Positions 35,042-43,832 of a stretch of 64,000 nt of DNA are shown here, one piece after another; position 1 is the first letter of the stretch, and every line of letters begins with the position of its first letter. Under the pieces are notes generated by a model. The model was not told where the DNA came from and ran no database searches. It saw only the letters and a program-made list of their open reading frames with translations. A program made the position numbers and the translations under genes. The stretch is from Streptomyces sp. DHE7-1. Its GTDB lineage: Bacteria > Actinomycetota > Actinomycetes > Streptomycetales > Streptomycetaceae. The stretch spans positions 7,532,001 through 7,596,000 of the forward strand of contig JACJDG010000003.1 of NCBI GenBank assembly GCA_016432725.1, in the 5' to 3' direction.

Positions 35042-35932
35042 TCAGTGCCGGTGGATCAGATGGTGCGGTGGCGGCTCGGGGCGGCGTTCGCCGCTCGGCA
35101 TGACCGGGTGCCGGCCGAGTACGAAGACCCCCGTGAGCGCCGCCACCACGCCCGCCGCCTGCCAGGCCAGCGCGCCCGGCGTCGTCCGCAGTTCGTCGTT
35201 GAGGAAGCCGATCCCGCAGGCGATGCCGCTCAGCGGTTCGGCGGCGCTCAGCGCCGGCAGGGACAGCCGCAGCGGCCCGGCCTCGAAGGCGCTCTGGACG
35301 AGCAGCAGCCCCACCACCGCGAGCGCCACCACGCCCCAGGGCTGCCAGGAGGCCAGCAGCCCGGTGAGTCCCTCGGCGCCGAAGATGCCGCCGCAGACCC
35401 GGGTGAGCGCGTCCTGCAGGCCGTACAGCGTGCCGGCCGCCGCGGCGAGCAGAGGCGGCCGGTGCAGCAGCCGCAGCCGCTGGGAGATGACGACGAGGAT
35501 GCCGGCGACCCCCAGCACGCAGCCGATCACCACCCAGTGCCGCAGGGCGCCGACCTCGCCCTGACCGCTGTGCGGGCGCCCCGCCAGCACGAAGGCCGCG
35601 ACCCCGCCGCTGAGGGCGAGCGCCCCCAGCCACCCCGACCAGCCCAGCGGCTGGTCGCCCATCCACCGGGCCAGCGCCATCGCGAAGAGCAGGTTCATGG
35701 TGAGCAACGGCTCCACCTGGGCGAGGCTGCCCTGCGTGAGCGCCAGCGCGCCGAGCACCTGGCCGACCACCATGCAGCCGATGCCCGCCAGCCACAGCGG
35801 CACCCGCATCAGGTCCAGCAGCAGCCGGAAGGACAGCATCAGGGACAGCGGTTCGCGTTCGGCCGCGTGCTGCTGCAGCACGAAGCCGAAGCCCAGCAGA
35901 CACGCGGCGGGAAGGCCGAAGAGGTACACCAC
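35042..35932 (-). CDS. DMT/EamA-type multispanning membrane transporter
   Basis: 296 residues with nine to ten hydrophobic helices (for example VVYLFGLPAACLLGFGFVLQQHAA; LWLAGIGCMVVGQVLGALALTQGSLAQVEPLL). The FVLQQHAA and LAQVEPLLTMNLLFA patterns match the DMT-family proteins of Streptomyces; the window contains a second relative at 39450. It probably exports or imports a small solute, not identifiable here. GGGAGG precedes the paired GTG start codons at 35932/35929. Its C-terminus is short, cytoplasmic and His-rich (PPPHHLIHRH). Confidence 0.78.
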   Translation of the reverse strand: MVYLFGLPAACLLGFGFVLQQHAAEREPLSLMLSFRLLLDLMRVPLWLAGIGCMVVGQVLGALALTQGSLAQVEPLLTMNLLFAMALARWMGDQPLGWSGWLGALALSGGVAAFVLAGRPHSGQGEVGALRHWVVIGCVLGVAGILVVISQRLRLLHRPPLLAAAAGTLYGLQDALTRVCGGIFGAEGLTGLLASWQPWGVVALAVVGLLLVQSAFEAGPLRLSLPALSAAEPLSGIACGIGFLNDELRTTPGALAWQAAGVVAALTGVFVLGRHPVMPSGERRPEPPPHHLIHRH

Positions 35933-36328
35933 GGCGGGCCATCCTCCCGTCCCGGCCGGGCGAAGGCTCCGGACGGCGGGACCCCGGCCGAAACCGTCCC
36001 GGAAAGAACACCCGCATGGCTCATCGCCGTGCCGTTCGCGCGCCGCCGTCCTGCGCCCCGGAGCGCCGGACGGCCGGCAAGCGGTCAGCTCACCGGGTTC
36101 GGCGCGGCGGGCCCCCGGCGTCGCGGTGTCCGAGCGGCTCCCGTGCCCGCGGGGCCGGGGCCGCCGCACGTTTGAAAGCCGTGAGGTCCGGCTATCCCTC
36201 GATGGTCGCCGGCACGGACGGGCGCACGGCGCACGGACGCACGGGGACGGGCGGGGCGGAGAGAGTGCGCTCATGAGCGGCCGGCGGACCCGAGGGCGCG
36301 CCGGGGCCCACACGCGAGGAGGTTCAGC
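35933..36328. other. Divergent intergenic region, 396 bp
   Basis: It separates the DMT gene and the short-chain dehydrogenase gene. Around 36213-36245 there is an irregular GCACGGAC repeat. A GAGGAGG ribosome site for the next gene lies near its right end. No other feature is visible. Confidence 0.45.
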
Positions 36329-37135
36329 TTGGGACGCGCGACGGCGGATCCGTACCCCGCCCCGTCCACCCTCCTGCCGGGCACCGTGCCCACGGCGGGC
36401 GTGGCGCTCGTGACGGGCGCGTCCTCCGGGATCGGCGCGGCGGTCGCGCGGGCCCTGGCGGGGGAGCGGTGGACGCTGCTGCTGTCCGGACGCGACCGGG
36501 ACCGGCTGGACGCGGTGGCGCGCGAGACGTCGGGCGTCGCGATCCCCTGCGACCTGGCCGGCGCGGACGGCGCCCGGCAGCTCGCCGAACGGGCCCTGAG
36601 CCGGGCACCGGGCGTCGATCTCCTCGTCGCCGCGGCCGGAGTGGGCTGGGCCGGACCGTTCACCTCGATGCCCGGCGGCGAGGTGGACCGGGTGCTCACC
36701 GTCGACCTGGCCTCGGTGATGCACCTGGTCCGCCAGGTGCTGCCGCACATGGTGGCGCGCGGCCGGGGCCGGCTGGTGCTCATCGGCTCCGTCGCGGGAT
36801 GCGTCGGGGTGCGCGAGGAAGCGGTGTACTCCGCGGCCAAGGCGGGCCTCGGCGCCTTCGCCGACGCGCTGCGATACGAGCTGAACGGCACCGGCGTCGG
36901 GGTGACCCACGTCGTACCCGGCGTGGTGAACACCCCCTTCTTCGCCAGGAGAGGGGTCCCCTACTCCCGCCGCCGCCCGCGTCCGGTCCCGCCCGAGCGG
37001 GTGGCCGCGGCGGTGGTCGAGGCGGTACGCGGCGGGCGCCACGAGGTGTTCGTGCCCGGCTGGCTCCGCATCCCGGTCGCGCTGCGCGGCCTGGCACCCA
37101 CGCCGTACCGCCGCCTGGCGGCCCGGTTCGGCTGA
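36329..37135 (+). CDS. Short-chain dehydrogenase/reductase
   Basis: 268 residues. The NAD(P)-binding TGASSGIG motif lies at about residues 30-37, the structural Asn region is replaced by LLVAAAGVGWAGPF (AAG in place of NAG), and the catalytic set is Ser in LIGSVAG with YSAAK (Tyr/Lys). The group resembles reductases that act on lipids or ketones. The substrate is unknown. The start is a TTG six bases after GAGGAGG. The polysaccharide deacetylase gene follows by 66 nt and may be co-transcribed. Confidence 0.86.
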   Translation: MGRATADPYPAPSTLLPGTVPTAGVALVTGASSGIGAAVARALAGERWTLLLSGRDRDRLDAVARETSGVAIPCDLAGADGARQLAERALSRAPGVDLLVAAAGVGWAGPFTSMPGGEVDRVLTVDLASVMHLVRQVLPHMVARGRGRLVLIGSVAGCVGVREEAVYSAAKAGLGAFADALRYELNGTGVGVTHVVPGVVNTPFFARRGVPYSRRRPRPVPPERVAAAVVEAVRGGRHEVFVPGWLRIPVALRGLAPTPYRRLAARFG

Positions 37136-37201
37136 CGACCGGACCGGGAACCCGTCCCGTCCGGCGACCGAGGGACCGGGGGGACATGAAGGGAGACGCG
37201 C

Positions 37202-37987
37202 ATGCGGAGCTCTGCCCACCGCGGCCGGCTGCTCACCGCGGCCGTCGCCACCGTGCCCCTACTGGCCGCCGCCGCCCACATCGTCCCGGCCGCCTCCTGG
37301 CTGCCCGGACCGCGCCGCGCCTGGCTGCCTGCCCTCGCCGGCGCCGGGCGTGCCGACCACGTGGCGCTGACCTTCGACGACGGCCCTGATCCCCGCTCCA
37401 CGCCCGCTTTCCTCGACGCGCTGGACCGGCTGGCGGTCCGCGCCACGTTCTTCGTGCTGGGCGAGCGGGTGCCGGCCCACGGGCGGCTGACCCGGGAGAT
37501 CGTCCGGCGCGGCCACGAACTCGCGGTGCACGGCTGGACGCACGACCGCTCCTGGCGGCCCGCACCGGTGAGGGAGACCCGGCGGCTGGCCCGGGCCGCG
37601 GACGCCGTGGCGGAGGTGTCCGGCACGAGCCCCGTCTGGTACCGGCCCCCGTACGGCATCCTGACCGGCGACCGGCTGCTGGCCGCGCGCCGTACCGGGC
37701 TGCGTCCGGTCCTGTGGACCGCCTGGGGCCGCGACTGGACGGCCGATGCCACCGCGGCCTCCGTGCTGGCGACCGTCCTGCCGGATCTCGGGGGTGGCGG
37801 CACGGTGCTGCTGCACGACACCGACCGGCACGCGGCACCCGACTGCTGGCGGGCGGCGCTGGGCGCGCTGCCTGGGCTGGTCGCCGCCTGCCGCGAGGCG
37901 GGTCTGACCGTCGGACCGCTGGGCGAACACGGCGTCGCGCGTCCGGCACCACCGGCACACCCGGCCCGCACGGCCCGCGACGGTTGA
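37202..37987 (+). CDS. Polysaccharide deacetylase (NodB homology domain), exported or membrane-anchored
   Basis: 261 residues with an N-terminal hydrophobic segment (LLTAAVATVPLLAAAAHIV). The NodB motifs are clear: LTFDDGPDPRS (catalytic Asp and metal Asp), HELAVHGWTHDRS (metal His pair), VWYRPPYG, and LLHDTD near the end. It would deacetylate N-acetylated sugars in the cell wall or an external polymer. The gene follows the short-chain dehydrogenase and runs toward the glycosyltransferase gene, leaving 20 bp between stops. Frame intact. Confidence 0.88.
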   Translation: MRSSAHRGRLLTAAVATVPLLAAAAHIVPAASWLPGPRRAWLPALAGAGRADHVALTFDDGPDPRSTPAFLDALDRLAVRATFFVLGERVPAHGRLTREIVRRGHELAVHGWTHDRSWRPAPVRETRRLARAADAVAEVSGTSPVWYRPPYGILTGDRLLAARRTGLRPVLWTAWGRDWTADATAASVLATVLPDLGGGGTVLLHDTDRHAAPDCWRAALGALPGLVAACREAGLTVGPLGEHGVARPAPPAHPARTARDG

Positions 37988-38007
37988 CCCGGGTCACGGC
38001 CCGGGCC

Positions 38008-39086
38008 TCAGGAGCAGAGACGTTCCAGCGGGCTCACGACGTCGCCCCGGACCAGGCCGCGGGCGGCCGCGTCGCGGCGGCCGGATCCCGGGCCGCCCGA
38101 GGTGAGACGGTCCAGGGACTGCACCAGCTGCCACGGGTCGGCGGCGTGCTCGGTCAGGCCGAGCGCCGCCATGCGGTGCACCCCCTCGGCGCCGTGACCG
38201 GGGATCGGACGGTACCCGACGACCGGCACCCCGACGGCCAGCGCTTCCAGCGACGTCTGCCCCGCCGCGTTGTCGACCACCGCCGCGCACGCCGAGAGCA
38301 GACCCGGCATGTCGTCCACCCATGCCGGCGCGAGCGTTCCCGGCACCTTCGACACCACGCGGCGCAGGCGCTCGTTCCGCCCGCACAGGACGACCGGCAG
38401 ATAGCCCGCCCCGGCCAGCAGCCGGGCCGTCGCGCCGAGCCGGCTGCCCGCCCCCACGCGCCCGCCGACAGCAGGACGGGCGGGCCTGCGCCACCCGCCG
38501 TGAGCCGCCGGCGCCAGGACGCCTCGCCCGGGGGGTGCGGCCGGAAGCGGTCCGCCAGCAGCGGACCGCAGGCGGTGGCGGGACGACCCAGCCGGTGCTC
38601 CACCTCCCGGGCGATCCGCGGGGTGAGACACAGGTGCAGGTCGTTGCCCCGGTGCAGCCACTGCCGGTGCACGGCGAAGTCGGTGATGACCACCGCGCTG
38701 GGCACCGCCAGCCGCCCCCTGGCCCGCATCCCGCCGGTGAGCTGGGCGGCGAGGTGGAAGACCGACACGACCGCGTCGGCGCGCTCGTGCGCCACCTCCG
38801 CGCGCAGCCGGTCGCCGGCGAGCGCGGCGAGCGGCGCGCTGCCCGGCCGCGGCCCCGTGCCGCCCCTGAAGAAGGCGGCGTAGATGCCCCCGTAGAGGGC
38901 GGGGACGTGCCGGATCGTCGTGCGGTAGAAGCCGCGCAGCCCTGCCCCGACACGGGCGGGCAGCAACTCCAGCACGTCCCGGTGCACGGCCTCGTGCCCG
39001 CCGGCGCGCAGCCGCCGGGCCAGCTCCCGGGCCACCGCGTCGTGGCCCGACCCCATGCTCGCGCTGACCACCAGCAGCCGGCTCAC
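38008..39086 (-). CDS. Glycosyltransferase, MGDG-synthase/GT28 type
   Basis: About 360 residues. The N-terminal domain begins LLVVSASMGSGHDAVARELARRL, the donor-side glycine loop of MGDG synthase and UgtP-like enzymes; the C-terminal domain has VDNAAGQTSLEALAVGVPVVGYRPIPGHG, the nucleotide-sugar binding motif. It probably transfers a sugar onto a lipid at the membrane. A break near 38463 is repaired by one G (TGGGGGCG to TGGGGGGCG), reading AGAWGAGSRLGATARLL. The GTG start at 39086 has only a weak ribosome site; an in-frame GTG at 39101 is possible. Confidence 0.78.
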
Positions 39087-39449
39087 GGCAGGCGCCACAC
39101 CGGCGTGGCGGCGGTGGTCCGTCCGGCCGAGCGGGCCCCCGGGACGGAACGGTGGGCCGGCGGGTGCGGGCACGGCCGGGGGCACGTGTGCGGCATGGTC
39201 ACCTCGAAGGAACTGGGAACTGGGGACTGGGGACTGGGACTGAAGACCGGGATCCGGGACTACGGGTGTCCGTGGCACCGGCCGCCGACAGGCGGTGACC
39301 GGTTCCCACCCTTCGCGTACGGCCGGTATGAACAGGTTTATCACCGTGTACGGCGGATACGTCTCTGTTCGCTTTGGTCATCTTTTGTCCGCCTACCGAG
39401 CGTGCGGTGGCCGCCCGCCGGGATCATCGAGCGAACGACAGGCAGTCGC
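39087..39449. other. Divergent intergenic region, 363 bp
   Basis: It lies between the glycosyltransferase and the second DMT-type gene. It contains a G-rich ACTGGGG repeat (39209-39242) and, from 39320 to 39395, the most A+T-rich stretch nearby (TTTATCACC, TTTGGTCATCTTTTGTCC), a likely promoter for the rightward gene. Confidence 0.5.
39209..39242 (+). repeat. ACTGGGG short repeat with G-quadruplex motif
   Basis: Four G tracts (GGG, GGGG, GGGG, GGG) at 39215-39238 are separated by AACT, ACT and ACT. This fits the usual intramolecular G-quadruplex rule (G3+ with loops of 1-7). It lies about 125 bp before the glycosyltransferase start, with the G-rich strand opposite to that gene's coding strand. 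Confidence 0.7.
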
Positions 39450-40361
39450 ATGAACGTGCTCACCGTCATCACGGCGCTGCTGTCCGCGCTGTCCAACGGG
39501 GCGGCGTCGGTCCTGCAGCGGCGGGCCGCGGTCGAGCCCGACGCGGTCTCCGGCCACGGCGCCCGCGCGGCGACGGCCCGCCTGGCGGGACTGCTGCGCC
39601 GCCCCTTCTGGTGGGCGGGAGCACTGGCCATGGCGGCCTCCGCGGTCTTCCAGGTGATCGCCCTGGACTCCGGGCAGCTCTCGCTGGTGCAGCCCCTGCT
39701 GGCCACCGAACTGCTGTTCACCCTCCTCATCGGCGCGGTCGTGTTCCGCCGCCGCCCCTCGGCCGGTACCTGGCGCTCCTTCGTGATGCTGGCCGGCGGA
39801 CTGGCGCTCTTCCTGCTCAGCGCCTCCCCGGCACCCGGCGGCGACCGCGCCTCCGACTGGCACTGGCTCGCCGTCGGCGGTGGGCTGACCTGCTGTGTCG
39901 CCGTCCTCCTGACGGCCGCCCGGCGCATGCGCGGGCCCCTGCAGGCCGCCACCCTCGGCACCGCGACCGCCGCCTGCTTCGCGGTCACGGCAGCGCTGAT
40001 CAAGGAGGTGACCGGCCGGTTCCCCGAGGGCGTCACCGGGGTCCTGACCACCTGGCACACCTACGCGGCCGCTCTCACCGGCCTGCTGAGCGTCCTGCTC
40101 CTGCAGTGGGCGCTGCGGGCCGGCACGCTGGCCGCCTCCCAGCCGGCCCTGACCTTGGGCGACGCGCTGATCAGCGTCATCCTCGGCGGACTGCTCTTCG
40201 GGGAGAGCATCGCCCTCGGGTGGCGGGTGCTGCCCGAGATCGCCGGGGTCCTCCTCATGGCGCTGGGCATCATCGGTCTGACCCGGTCGCCGGTGATGTC
40301 CGCCGGACGGAGCTGGGACGCGGCGCAGCCGCAGCCCACGCGGGCCCAGCGGGACGCCTGA
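39450..40361 (+). CDS. DMT/EamA-type multispanning membrane transporter (second copy)
   Basis: 303 residues with nine to ten helices beginning MNVLTVITALLSALSNGAASVLQRRAA. The SVLQRRAA and LSLVQPLLATELLFTLLIGA patterns parallel FVLQQHAA and LAQVEPLLTMNLLFA in the protein at 35042-35932, so the two are distant paralogues. A C-terminal tail of about 25 residues is soluble. Transported compound unknown. The start ATG follows ACAGGCAGTCGC, a weak ribosome site. Frame intact, monocistronic. Confidence 0.78.
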   Translation: MNVLTVITALLSALSNGAASVLQRRAAVEPDAVSGHGARAATARLAGLLRRPFWWAGALAMAASAVFQVIALDSGQLSLVQPLLATELLFTLLIGAVVFRRRPSAGTWRSFVMLAGGLALFLLSASPAPGGDRASDWHWLAVGGGLTCCVAVLLTAARRMRGPLQAATLGTATAACFAVTAALIKEVTGRFPEGVTGVLTTWHTYAAALTGLLSVLLLQWALRAGTLAASQPALTLGDALISVILGGLLFGESIALGWRVLPEIAGVLLMALGIIGLTRSPVMSAGRSWDAAQPQPTRAQRDA

Positions 40362-40610
40362 CCCGCGCGGCGGCACCCGCGCCTGCGGTAGGCCGACCGA
40401 CCGGACCGGGGGAGTGGACGCCGCGCGGGCCGGGGCCTTCGGGTCCCGGAGGGTGGGCGCGGGGCCGTGATCGGAGAGCCGGGCCGCTGCGCGACGACAA
40501 CGGCGCACGGGCGATTGTCAGTGCCGTCTGATTAATTCCGGTGCAGCGAGATCGATATGGCCCGAAGCGGGTAATCGGTCGTCAGTTCCTGCGGTTGGAG
40601 GCCGTTCTTG

Positions 40611-41000
40611 ATGCAGATGCTCCCGCGTCACCAGAGGTCCCAGGGTGCCCGGCTCGGTCGTGGCGCCGCCGATCTCCTGCGCATCATCGCGGACCCGGGC
40701 ACCACGGTCTTCCTGACGGTCCACGAGGGGGGACGCCGGCGGTACGCCTACTGGCAGCCGTTCGACCCGTCCACGGGCAGGGGCGCCGGATACGTGGCCC
40801 TGCCCGTGGACGAGTGCGACGCGCTGCACGCCGCCGGCCGCATCGTCCTCGGTGACCCGCTCGTCGACCCCGGCAAGGTCACGTACCGCGTCAGATCCGC
40901 CCCCGCTCGGTCCGCCCGGGGCAGCGCCGTCCGGGAGAGCACCGTCCGGGGCAGTGCCGTCCGGGGGAGCGCCGTCCGCTCGGTGGTCCGGGCCGCCTGA
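40611..41000 (+). CDS. Hypothetical protein with C-terminal RGSAV pentapeptide repeat
   Basis: 129 residues, soluble, unrecognised. Residues about 1-100 look folded (LLRIIADPGTTVFLTVHEGGRRRYAYW, YVALPVDECDALHAAGRIVLG, KVTYRVR). The last third is four tandem copies of R-G/E-S-A/T-V, encoded by a 15-bp DNA repeat, followed by a short basic end. GGAGG lies nine bases before the ATG. A TTG codon three bases upstream could also start it. A role is not evident. Confidence 0.6.
   Translation: MQMLPRHQRSQGARLGRGAADLLRIIADPGTTVFLTVHEGGRRRYAYWQPFDPSTGRGAGYVALPVDECDALHAAGRIVLGDPLVDPGKVTYRVRSAPARSARGSAVRESTVRGSAVRGSAVRSVVRAA
40917..40976 (+). repeat. 15-bp tandem repeat, four units, in frame
   Basis: Four units of CGGGGCAGCGCCGTC with one to four substitutions each. 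Each unit is five codons, so copy-number changes would keep the reading frame of the hypothetical gene and lengthen its basic C-terminal tail. Confidence 0.85.
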
Positions 41001-41155
41001 GCCGTTCGCGGGCCCACCGGGCCGCCGCCGTGGCGCCGATCGCGTCCTCCCCGGCGGTGTGACACGGGCGACAGGCGTGGTTCCCGAGGCCCGCACCAGG
41101 TGATAGACACAGCGGCGTCACAGTTCCTGTCCGCCAGCAGGAAGGTTGCTGCCGC

Positions 41156-42523
41156 ATGTCCGCAACACGCCGTCAGGTCCTGGCCCGGGCAAGTGCGGTG
41201 GGGGCGGGTATCGCCTTCACCGGGGCCCTGTCCGAACTCTTCGCCGGCACCGCCTTCGCGCGGAGTCCGGGCGACACCGGCTACGGTCCGCTCGTGCCCG
41301 ACCCCAACGGTCTGCTCGACCTGCCGAAAGGTTTCCGCTACACCGTGCTCTCCCGCGAGGGAGACCAGCTCCGCTCGGGAGAGGGCCCGGTGCCCTCCAA
41401 CCACGACGGGATGGCCGCCTTCGCCGGCCGAGGAAGCCGTACGCACCTCGTCCGCAACCACGAGAACCGGGTCACCGCCAGGATCCCGGTCCCGACGGTC
41501 GCCGGACTCACCTATGACCCGGCGAGCAAGGGCGGCTGTACGGCCCTGACGCTCGACGCGGGACGGCGCGTGCTGTCCGAGCGGGTCGCCATCGCCGGCA
41601 CGGCCGTCAACTGCGCCGGTGGCCGCACTCCTTGGGGCACCTGGCTCACCTGTGAGGAGACCGAGGACCGGGCCGGTACCAACGGGTACGCCAAGGACCA
41701 CGGCTTCATCTTCGAGGTCCACCCCACCGACCCGCACCGCACCGGCGCCGTCCCGCTGACCGCGATGGGCCGCTTCCAGCACGAGGCGATCGCCGTGGAC
41801 CCGCACCTCGGCGTCGTCTACGAGACCGAGGACGCCTTCGACCGGCCCTTCGGCCTCTTCTACCGCTTCCTGCCCCAGAAGCCGCTGGGCGGCGTCGGTT
41901 CGCTCCGGGCGGGGGGCCGGCTCCAGGCGATGCGCGTACCCGGCGTACCCGATCTGTCGACGATCCAGGAGACCGGAGCGCACTTCGACGGCGTCGAATG
42001 GGTCGACGTGCCCGATCCGTCGGCCGCCGCCACCCCCACCCGGCTGCAGGACTACGGTCCCCGCGGCATCACCCACGCGCAGAAGCTGGAGGGCTGCTAC
42101 TGGGGCGGCAGTTGTGTGTACTTCGTGTCGTCCTTCGCCCGCAGCGCGGACGGCTCGGCGGCCGACCACTACGGGCAGATCTGGCGCTACGACCCGGCGC
42201 GCCGCCGGCTGACCCTGGTCGTCGTGTTCGGCCCGGACACCGATGTGCAACTGCCCGGCGAGTCCCCGGACAACATCTGCCTGGCCGCCGACGGCGGCCT
42301 GATGGTCTGCGAGGACGGCAACGGCGCGCAGCACGTCTTCGGCGTGACGCGCGGCGGCGAGGTGTACGCCATGGCCCGGGGCCGCCAGAACATCGGGACG
42401 GACCAGGAGCCCGAGTGGGGCGAGTTCGCCGGCGTCACCTTCGCGCCCGACGGCCGCACGATGTACGTCAACTGCTACACACCCGGCACCACCTTCGCGG
42501 TGTCCGGGCCGTGGCGCCGGTAG
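41156..42523 (+). CDS. Tat-exported PhoX-family alkaline phosphatase-like protein
   Basis: 455 residues. The twin-arginine signal (SATRRQVLARASAVGAGIAF, cut near AFA-RS) directs folded export. The body has the PhoX beta-propeller features: RNHENR near the N-terminus, GGRTPWGTWLTCEET (the Cys/Glu segment at the iron-calcium centre of PhoX) and GCYWGGSCVYFVSS, LPGESPDNICLAADGG, VCEDGNG, FAGVTFAPDGRTMYVNCYTPGTTF. PhoX enzymes release phosphate from many esters outside the cell. I could not find a convincing PHO box upstream. Frame intact. Confidence 0.85.
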   Translation: MSATRRQVLARASAVGAGIAFTGALSELFAGTAFARSPGDTGYGPLVPDPNGLLDLPKGFRYTVLSREGDQLRSGEGPVPSNHDGMAAFAGRGSRTHLVRNHENRVTARIPVPTVAGLTYDPASKGGCTALTLDAGRRVLSERVAIAGTAVNCAGGRTPWGTWLTCEETEDRAGTNGYAKDHGFIFEVHPTDPHRTGAVPLTAMGRFQHEAIAVDPHLGVVYETEDAFDRPFGLFYRFLPQKPLGGVGSLRAGGRLQAMRVPGVPDLSTIQETGAHFDGVEWVDVPDPSAAATPTRLQDYGPRGITHAQKLEGCYWGGSCVYFVSSFARSADGSAADHYGQIWRYDPARRRLTLVVVFGPDTDVQLPGESPDNICLAADGGLMVCEDGNGAQHVFGVTRGGEVYAMARGRQNIGTDQEPEWGEFAGVTFAPDGRTMYVNCYTPGTTFAVSGPWRR

Positions 42524-42549
42524 GAGCCGTACGGCCGCCCTCATGGCCG

Positions 42550-42569
42550 GGCGGGGCACCGGCCCCGCC
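42550..42569. terminator. Stem-loop after the PhoX-like gene
   Basis: GGCGGGGC (42550-42557) pairs with GCCCCGCC (42562-42569) over loop ACCG. It lies between the convergent PhoX-like gene and the small membrane gene. Confidence 0.65.
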
Positions 42570-42606
42570 ATGACGCGTAGGCCGGGGCGCCCGGCCGCCG
42601 GCGCCG

Positions 42607-42780
42607 CTACCGCGCGATGCGGTGCCGCCGGCCGCCGCGGCGCAGGCGCACGGCGCCGTACACGAGGTCGGCGAGCAGTACGACGGCCCCGATGACCAGC
42701 AGGTAGAACAGGCCGTGGGCGGCGAACCCGATGATGCCCAGGACGAGGGCCACGAGGATCAGGAGCAGAAACAGACTCAT
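42607..42780 (-). CDS. Small membrane protein (57 aa)
   Basis: 57 residues: two hydrophobic segments (LFLLLILVALVLGIIGFAAH and LFYLLVIGAVVLLADLVYGAV) followed by a strongly basic tail RLRRGGRRHRIAR, expected in the cytoplasm. It resembles the small 'hydrophobic protein' family widespread in Streptomyces, of unknown function. TGGAGAG precedes the ATG by four bases. The PRC-barrel gene lies 82 bp upstream on the same strand. Confidence 0.75.
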   Translation of the reverse strand: MSLFLLLILVALVLGIIGFAAHGLFYLLVIGAVVLLADLVYGAVRLRRGGRRHRIAR

Positions 42781-42862
42781 CGGCTCTCCAGGTGGCCTCG
42801 GCCGCTCGGCGGCGGACGGTTCGACGGTGGCGGCTGTGCCGCGGTGGTTCGGAGGCGGGTCC

Positions 42863-43219
42863 TCAGCGGCGCCCGAGGCGGCGTTCGCCACCGGCGCCCG
42901 GCGTGTAGTCGAGTTCGTAGTGCGCGAAGACGGCCGGCTCGTCCGACGCAGGCAGCTCTCCGTCGGTGTCGATGGCGGGAGCCTTCTTCACCGCGTCCTT
43001 CGCGAAGGCGACCCGCAGATACCCCGGACCGACGGTCGCGCCGGTCAGCGGCACGAACGCCAGCCGGCGGCGGGTGGGCAGCCCCACGGTCACCGTGGCG
43101 AAGAACGGCTTGTCGGTGGCGGTGTCGACGTAGACCGACTCCAGGGCGCCGATCCGGCGCCCGCCGGGGTCGACCACGTCGTGCCCCCGCCACTCACGGA
43201 TGTCTCCCGCCTCGAACAT
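42863..43219 (-). CDS. PRC-barrel domain protein
   Basis: 118 residues with a PRC-barrel beta-fold: VVDPGGRRIGALESVYVDTATDKPFFATVTV is the usual D-x-x-G-x-x-I-G pattern followed by paired strands. The remainder is acidic and ends YELDYTPGAGGERRLGRR. Such stand-alone PRC-barrel proteins are often stress-related in actinomycetes, but no function is proven. Two adjacent ATG codons (43222, 43219) could start it; GGAGG spacing favours the second. The divergent neighbour is the flavin/F420-type gene. Confidence 0.8.
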   Translation of the reverse strand: MFEAGDIREWRGHDVVDPGGRRIGALESVYVDTATDKPFFATVTVGLPTRRRLAFVPLTGATVGPGYLRVAFAKDAVKKAPAIDTDGELPASDEPAVFAHYELDYTPGAGGERRLGRR

Positions 43220-43330
43220 CATGAACCTCCACAGAGCTGGTACCCGGGTCGGGGCGCCTGATGTCCTCGCGTCACCCGGTCCGACGTTACGTTTGTCCCA
43301 GCAGCCGCCGAACGACCCTGGAGAGCACCG

Positions 43331-43732
43331 GTGCCCGTACCCCTCGGTGAGGACGTGGTTGCGCTGCTGCGCCGCCCCAGCACCTGCTACATCGCCACGA
43401 CGATGCCCGACGGCTCGCCCCAGCTCACCCAGACCTGGGTCGACACGGACGGCGAGCACGTACTGATCAACAGCGTGGAGTCGCACCAGAAGACCCGGAA
43501 CATCGCCCGTGACCCACGGGTGGCCGTCGCGGTCTCCGACCCCGCGGAGCCGTCCTCCTACGTCCAGATCCGCGGCCGCGTGGTCCGGGTGACCACCGAG
43601 GGCGCCGTCGACCACATCGAGGCGCTCTCGCGGAAGTACCTCGGTGGCCCCTACCCGTGGTTCGGCGGGCGGGACCAGGTCCGGGTGATCTACGTGATCC
43701 GGCCGGAACGCGTCAGCGGTCCACGCGGCTGA
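43331..43732 (+). CDS. Pyridoxamine 5'-phosphate oxidase-like / F420-dependent family protein
   Basis: 133 residues with the split-barrel FMN/F420-binding fold. The order PSTCYIATTMPDGSPQLTQTWVDTDGEHVLINS, then KTRNIARDPRVAVAVSDPAEPSSYVQIRGR, is characteristic of the Rv1155-type PPOX class F420-dependent proteins. It may reduce or bind a cofactor-linked substrate; which cofactor is used cannot be decided by eye. The GTG start lies within GGTGCCCGTACC after GGAGAGCACC. Monocistronic. Confidence 0.85.
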   Translation: MPVPLGEDVVALLRRPSTCYIATTMPDGSPQLTQTWVDTDGEHVLINSVESHQKTRNIARDPRVAVAVSDPAEPSSYVQIRGRVVRVTTEGAVDHIEALSRKYLGGPYPWFGGRDQVRVIYVIRPERVSGPRG

Positions 43733-43832
43733 GCTGGGGCGCCGCGCCCGGACCGCCGGGGCGAACCGGCTCCGTCCCTGGTCAACGGCCGTCCGGGGGC
43801 CGACGGGGCCGACTGCGGGCAGAATCGACGGT

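Noticed and set aside
35932..35943. ATG at 35941 as start of the DMT-type transporter
   Set aside because: It is in a different frame from the transporter, and one missing base would not bring it into frame; the adjacent GTG codons with GGGAGG upstream fit better.
41001..41155. A PHO box upstream of the PhoX-like gene
   Set aside because: I looked for GTTCACC direct repeats at 11-bp spacing; only loose partial matches (GTCACAGTTCC) are present.
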